From contig DASZME010000041.1 of the NCBI GenBank assembly GCA_035551995.1, positions 33,083 to 97,082 of the forward strand: a DNA stretch of 64,000 nt. Direction: 5' to 3'. The DNA comes from RYN-428 sp035551995 (GTDB lineage: Bacteria; Planctomycetota; Phycisphaerae; Tepidisphaerales; Tepidisphaeraceae). The notes under the pieces were generated by a model. The model had not been told where the DNA came from and did not search any database. It worked only from the letters and a program-made list of their open reading frames with translations. Shown here piece after piece: positions 61,493 through 64,000 of the stretch; within the stretch, counting starts at the first letter, position 1; each line of letters opens with the position of its first letter. A program made the position numbers and the translations under genes.

Positions 61493-61831
61493 ATGTCAAC
61501 GGTTCGTCTTGGCGACATCGCGTACGCTCGAAGCGGCGACAAGGGCGCCGGCGCCAATATTGGCGTGATCGCGTTTTTTCCGCGCGGCTACGCGTTTTTG
61601 CGCGAGCGTCTTTCCGCCGTCGCGGTCGAGCGTTTTTTCGCGCATTTGAATCCGGGACGGGTGGTTCGTTATGAGCTGCCGAATCTGGGGGCGCTGAATT
61701 TTATCCTGCCGACCATCTTGGACGGCGGCGGAAGTGTTTCGCTGCGGATCGACGCCCAGGGCAAGGCGCTGGGGCAGGCGATTTTAGAAATGCCGATCGA
61801 GGCGCCTGATGCACCGCCGGGCGAGAGTTAA
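61493..61831 (+). CDS. AtuA-associated C-terminal-domain protein
   Basis: 112 residues. VRLGDIAYARSGDKGAGANI then GVIAFFP and RYELPNLGALNFILPTILDGG are the pattern of the small domain that in some bacteria is fused to the C-terminus of AtuA and elsewhere is a separate gene. The KGAGANIGV loop with Asp-Lys looks like a binding site. It overlaps no gene but lies 16 bases from the hydratase start. Confidence 0.8.
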   Translation: MSTVRLGDIAYARSGDKGAGANIGVIAFFPRGYAFLRERLSAVAVERFFAHLNPGRVVRYELPNLGALNFILPTILDGGGSVSLRIDAQGKALGQAILEMPIEAPDAPPGES

Positions 61832-61847
61832 CGAGAGGGGCGGTCCA

Positions 61848-62627
61848 ATGGCTGATCCAATCCTGCTAATCGACGACGCCGATCCGGCCATCGTGATCTT
61901 GACGCTCAACCGCCCCGAAAAGCGCAATGCGCTCAGCGTGGAGTTGATCGAGAAAATTACCGCGGCCATCACATCGGCCTCCGCCGACGGCAGGCGGCGG
62001 GTGCTGATCCTTACCGCCAACGGCCCGGCGTTTTGCGCCGGGCTGGATTTGAAGGAAGCTTCTTCGGCCGCCGGCGCCGAACGATCTGCCGCGGCACTGT
62101 CGCGCATGTACCTGGCGATAGGGAATTCGCCGCTGATTACGATCGCCGCCGCCGCGGGGGCGGCGATGGGGGGCGGGGCGGGAATGCTTGCCGCGTGCGA
62201 TTTCGTCGTCGCGGCCGACGACGTGAAGATCGCCTATCCCGAGGTGCATCGCGGATTGGTGGCAGCCCTGGTCACCTGCCTTCTCCGCCGCCGACTCACC
62301 GACGCCGCCGTTCGGCAGCTTATTTTGCTTGGCGAGAATGTGACGGGGCAAAGCGCGCGAGAAATGGGGCTGGTGAATTCCGTCGTGCCTAATGCCCGGC
62401 TCACCGATGAAACCATGCAATTGGCTCGCGACGCCTGCGCCGGGGCTCCGGGGGCCATCGCGCGCAGCAAGCGTCTTTTGGATGAGCTATCGGCGCGAAC
62501 GCTTGAGGAAGAATTACGAATCGCTCTGCGCTATCACATGACCGCGCGGAACTCCGCCGAGGCCGCCGAAGGAATGGCGGCGTTCGTAGAAAAACGGCCG
62601 CCGAAATGGGGACCGAGAGACGTGTAG
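61848..62627 (+). CDS. Enoyl-CoA hydratase/isomerase family protein
   Basis: A crotonase-fold protein of 259 residues. VILTLNRPEKRNALSVELIE, GPAFCAGLDLKEASSAAGAE and GAAMGGGAGMLAACDFVVAA supply the oxyanion hole; YPEVHRGLVAALVTCLLRRR carries the second catalytic-region Glu position (PEVHRGL). In this neighbourhood it is a good match to the methylglutaconyl/isohexenylglutaconyl-CoA hydratase step (AtuE/LiuC-like). The ATG at 61848 follows GAGGGGCGG. Its start is 16 bases after the upstream stop. Confidence 0.82.
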   Translation: MADPILLIDDADPAIVILTLNRPEKRNALSVELIEKITAAITSASADGRRRVLILTANGPAFCAGLDLKEASSAAGAERSAAALSRMYLAIGNSPLITIAAAAGAAMGGGAGMLAACDFVVAADDVKIAYPEVHRGLVAALVTCLLRRRLTDAAVRQLILLGENVTGQSAREMGLVNSVVPNARLTDETMQLARDACAGAPGAIARSKRLLDELSARTLEEELRIALRYHMTARNSAEAAEGMAAFVEKRPPKWGPRDV

Positions 62628-62873
62628 AAATACGACGGAGCGATGGCTCAACTCGAGCTTCAGGTTGCCGCGCATTCTTGCGTTTATTAGCGGCCTGTTG
62701 AATAGTTTGAATGGACTATCCATGCCGAGGCAAGCGCACCTGCGCCCCGGATTTCGTTCGTCGCTGGAAAGTCAACCCGATCGATTACCGGTGATATCGG
62801 ATCAGTATAAAATGACGCAGACGCGGTTTCGGCGGTCGCGCCGCCTACTCCCGCTCTCTTCGACCCAACGTCC

Positions 62874-64000
62874 TCAGCGACCTCCCGCCGGCTGCGCATG
62901 TCCCTTCGAGCCTGACAAATCCTGAACCTCAAGACGGATGCCTTGATGGCCCCGCCGGGCGAAGTCGACGCGGAAGATGAGCGTTGACGTGCCGGTCGGA
63001 AGGTCGAGCGCCAAGTCGGTGTTGGCGTCGATATGTTTTCCGTTCAGCCAGATGTTTAGCCCTTTGGCGTCATTCAGCAGCACGCGCACTCTACCGGCCG
63101 ACGTGACGTCCAAGTCGGCTCTCGCCCAGGAGATCTTCTTGCCCTTGTCGGTGGCAAAGGACGACGGCGGAAGTTCGCCGGAGACCAGCGCGTAGACGGG
63201 CATCCAGTTGGAACTGTCCTGCGCGATCGAAAGCGGAAGATCGCCGGCCGGGTCGCTGTCGGGAACGTATTGCAGCATTCGCCAGCGGCGAGCGACCAGC
63301 GCCGTGTCCGGACCATACGGACCGGGCTTGCCAAGCTCGGCCAGGAAACGGATCAGATCGAGAAATTCCTGATGCGTCAGCGCGTCGGCCAATCCAGTCG
63401 GCATCAGGGAGCCGGCATCTTTTTGCAGCTTGATCGACGCGATCGGAATCGTCATGTCGTGGGTAGCGTCGCGCAGGACCAAGTTTTTATCGTCCTGGCG
63501 TACCTTGATGCCGCTGAAAACGTCGCCGTCTTTGGTGGCGACCGTGTAGCCCTGATAGCCGTCCTTAACGGCCTTATTGGGGTCCAACACCGAATCGATG
63601 AGATAGTCCAGGGGGCTGGAGGCGCCGATGGCGCGGAGATCGGGGGCGAGTTGTCCGCCCGCGCCGCCGATGGCGTGGCATTGATAGCAGCCGGCCTCGC
63701 GCGAGCGGAATATTTTTTCGCCGTTGGCGGCGTTGCCGCTCGACATCACCTCGGCGGTCGTCTGTTTCATCTGCTCGGCGGTGAGATGCGTGGCGCCGGT
63801 ACTGAGGCCGGCGGCTTTTCGAAAATAGTCGGTGAGGGCGGTTTCCTCGGCGCCGGAGGATTGGAGATAGCGAAGAGCCAGCCGAGCGGTGTCGGCGGAG
63901 ACGGTTTTCGGCGCCAGCGCGGAGGACAAGTTGGCGGCGCCCCCCGTTCGTTTAAGGAAGGCGCCGAGCACCACCGCGGCGTCGGAATCGGCGGCGCCCG
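62874..64000 (-). CDS. Planctomycete-type heme-binding CxxCH protein, 3' part
   Basis: The C-terminal 375 residues of a gene that begins beyond the right edge; the frame stays open to the last base. It carries the motif EKIFRSREAGCYQCHAIGGA then GGQLAPDLRAIGASSPLDYL and IDSVLDPNKAVKDGYQGYTV, the 'putative heme-binding domain' of Planctomycetota and Verrucomicrobiota. A C-terminal jelly-roll-like domain (GRVRVLLNDAKGLNIWLNGK) follows. These proteins are exported and usually join a membrane-bound dehydrogenase-type domain. The N-terminal half is not in the window. Confidence 0.8.
   Translation of the reverse strand, partial: GAADSDAAVVLGAFLKRTGGAANLSSALAPKTVSADTARLALRYLQSSGAEETALTDYFRKAAGLSTGATHLTAEQMKQTTAEVMSSGNAANGEKIFRSREAGCYQCHAIGGAGGQLAPDLRAIGASSPLDYLIDSVLDPNKAVKDGYQGYTVATKDGDVFSGIKVRQDDKNLVLRDATHDMTIPIASIKLQKDAGSLMPTGLADALTHQEFLDLIRFLAELGKPGPYGPDTALVARRWRMLQYVPDSDPAGDLPLSIAQDSSNWMPVYALVSGELPPSSFATDKGKKISWARADLDVTSAGRVRVLLNDAKGLNIWLNGKHIDANTDLALDLPTGTSTLIFRVDFARRGHQGIRLEVQDLSGSKGHAQPAGGR

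Overview
The window looks like the chromosome of a Planctomycetota bacterium, probably class Phycisphaerae; this is inferred from gene families, not from a marker phylogeny. The signs are a paired DUF1552 / DUF1592-family multi-domain cytochrome gene set, a large heme-binding CxxCH protein at the right edge, a sulfatase-modifying-factor-like protein, DUF1559-type prepilins, small membrane proteins ending in a CGYxLRG...RCPECG zinc ribbon, a stand-alone CoaB, and LuxR proteins of the 'DREWY' type. The DNA is GC-rich, and many genes use GTG or TTG starts. No rRNA, tRNA, CRISPR array, prophage or insertion sequence was seen.

Layout. 1-6659: tail of a Gfo/Idh/MocA oxidoreductase, an esterase, a formylglycine-generating-enzyme-like protein and the DUF1552/DUF1592 pair. 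6807-12806: a polytopic membrane protein, coaB, dsbD, an Rrf2 regulator and a DedA protein. 12833-18283 (minus strand): a five-gene ubiquitin-like locus, in transcription order YukD-type beta-grasp protein, E1-like adenylating enzyme, membrane-anchored JAMM protease, membrane FHA protein, and an FHA / zinc-ribbon / RING protein. 18428-28198: a BY-kinase for exopolysaccharide, then a Maf-type glycosyltransferase, a SPASM protein that has lost its radical-SAM cysteines, and neuA-neuB-neuC, together a surface or flagellin nonulosonate glycosylation module. 28410-34191: HDOD protein, coaD, HU, bioF, an ECF sigma factor with a small partner, and rlmN. 34390-36764: a prepilin, a nonsense-interrupted restriction/methylase remnant and a ParDE pair. 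36813-43057: mfd with a C-terminal SHOCT-like tail, a zinc-ribbon protein, a flavoprotein and a membrane helical-repeat protein. 43321-51029: a carbohydrate block (TIM-barrel isomerase, MFS transporter, RbsC/RbsA/binding-protein ABC importer, lipoprotein aldose 1-epimerase). 51295-57062: SRP RNA, an OmpA lipoprotein, aroK / prepilin peptidase / LapA-like operon, a second toxin-antitoxin pair, pyrH and frr. 57393-62627: an acyl-CoA carboxylase beta subunit, a frameshifted LuxR regulator, AtuA, the AtuA C-terminal partner and an enoyl-CoA hydratase.

Two genome-wide features stand out. A dispersed intergenic hairpin (core TTTAGCGGCCCCGC, four copies) sits just past gene ends and probably terminates transcription. 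Several genes (dsbD, rlmN, parD, pyrH) have a good -10 box only 6-10 bases before the start codon and no Shine-Dalgarno sequence, which suggests leaderless mRNAs. The best candidate for an under-described system is the ubiquitin-like locus at 12833-18283. Its components resemble systems predicted earlier by comparative genomics, but this arrangement (two FHA proteins, a membrane JAMM protease, no visible E2, and a diglycine before a Ubl tail) deserves experimental attention.
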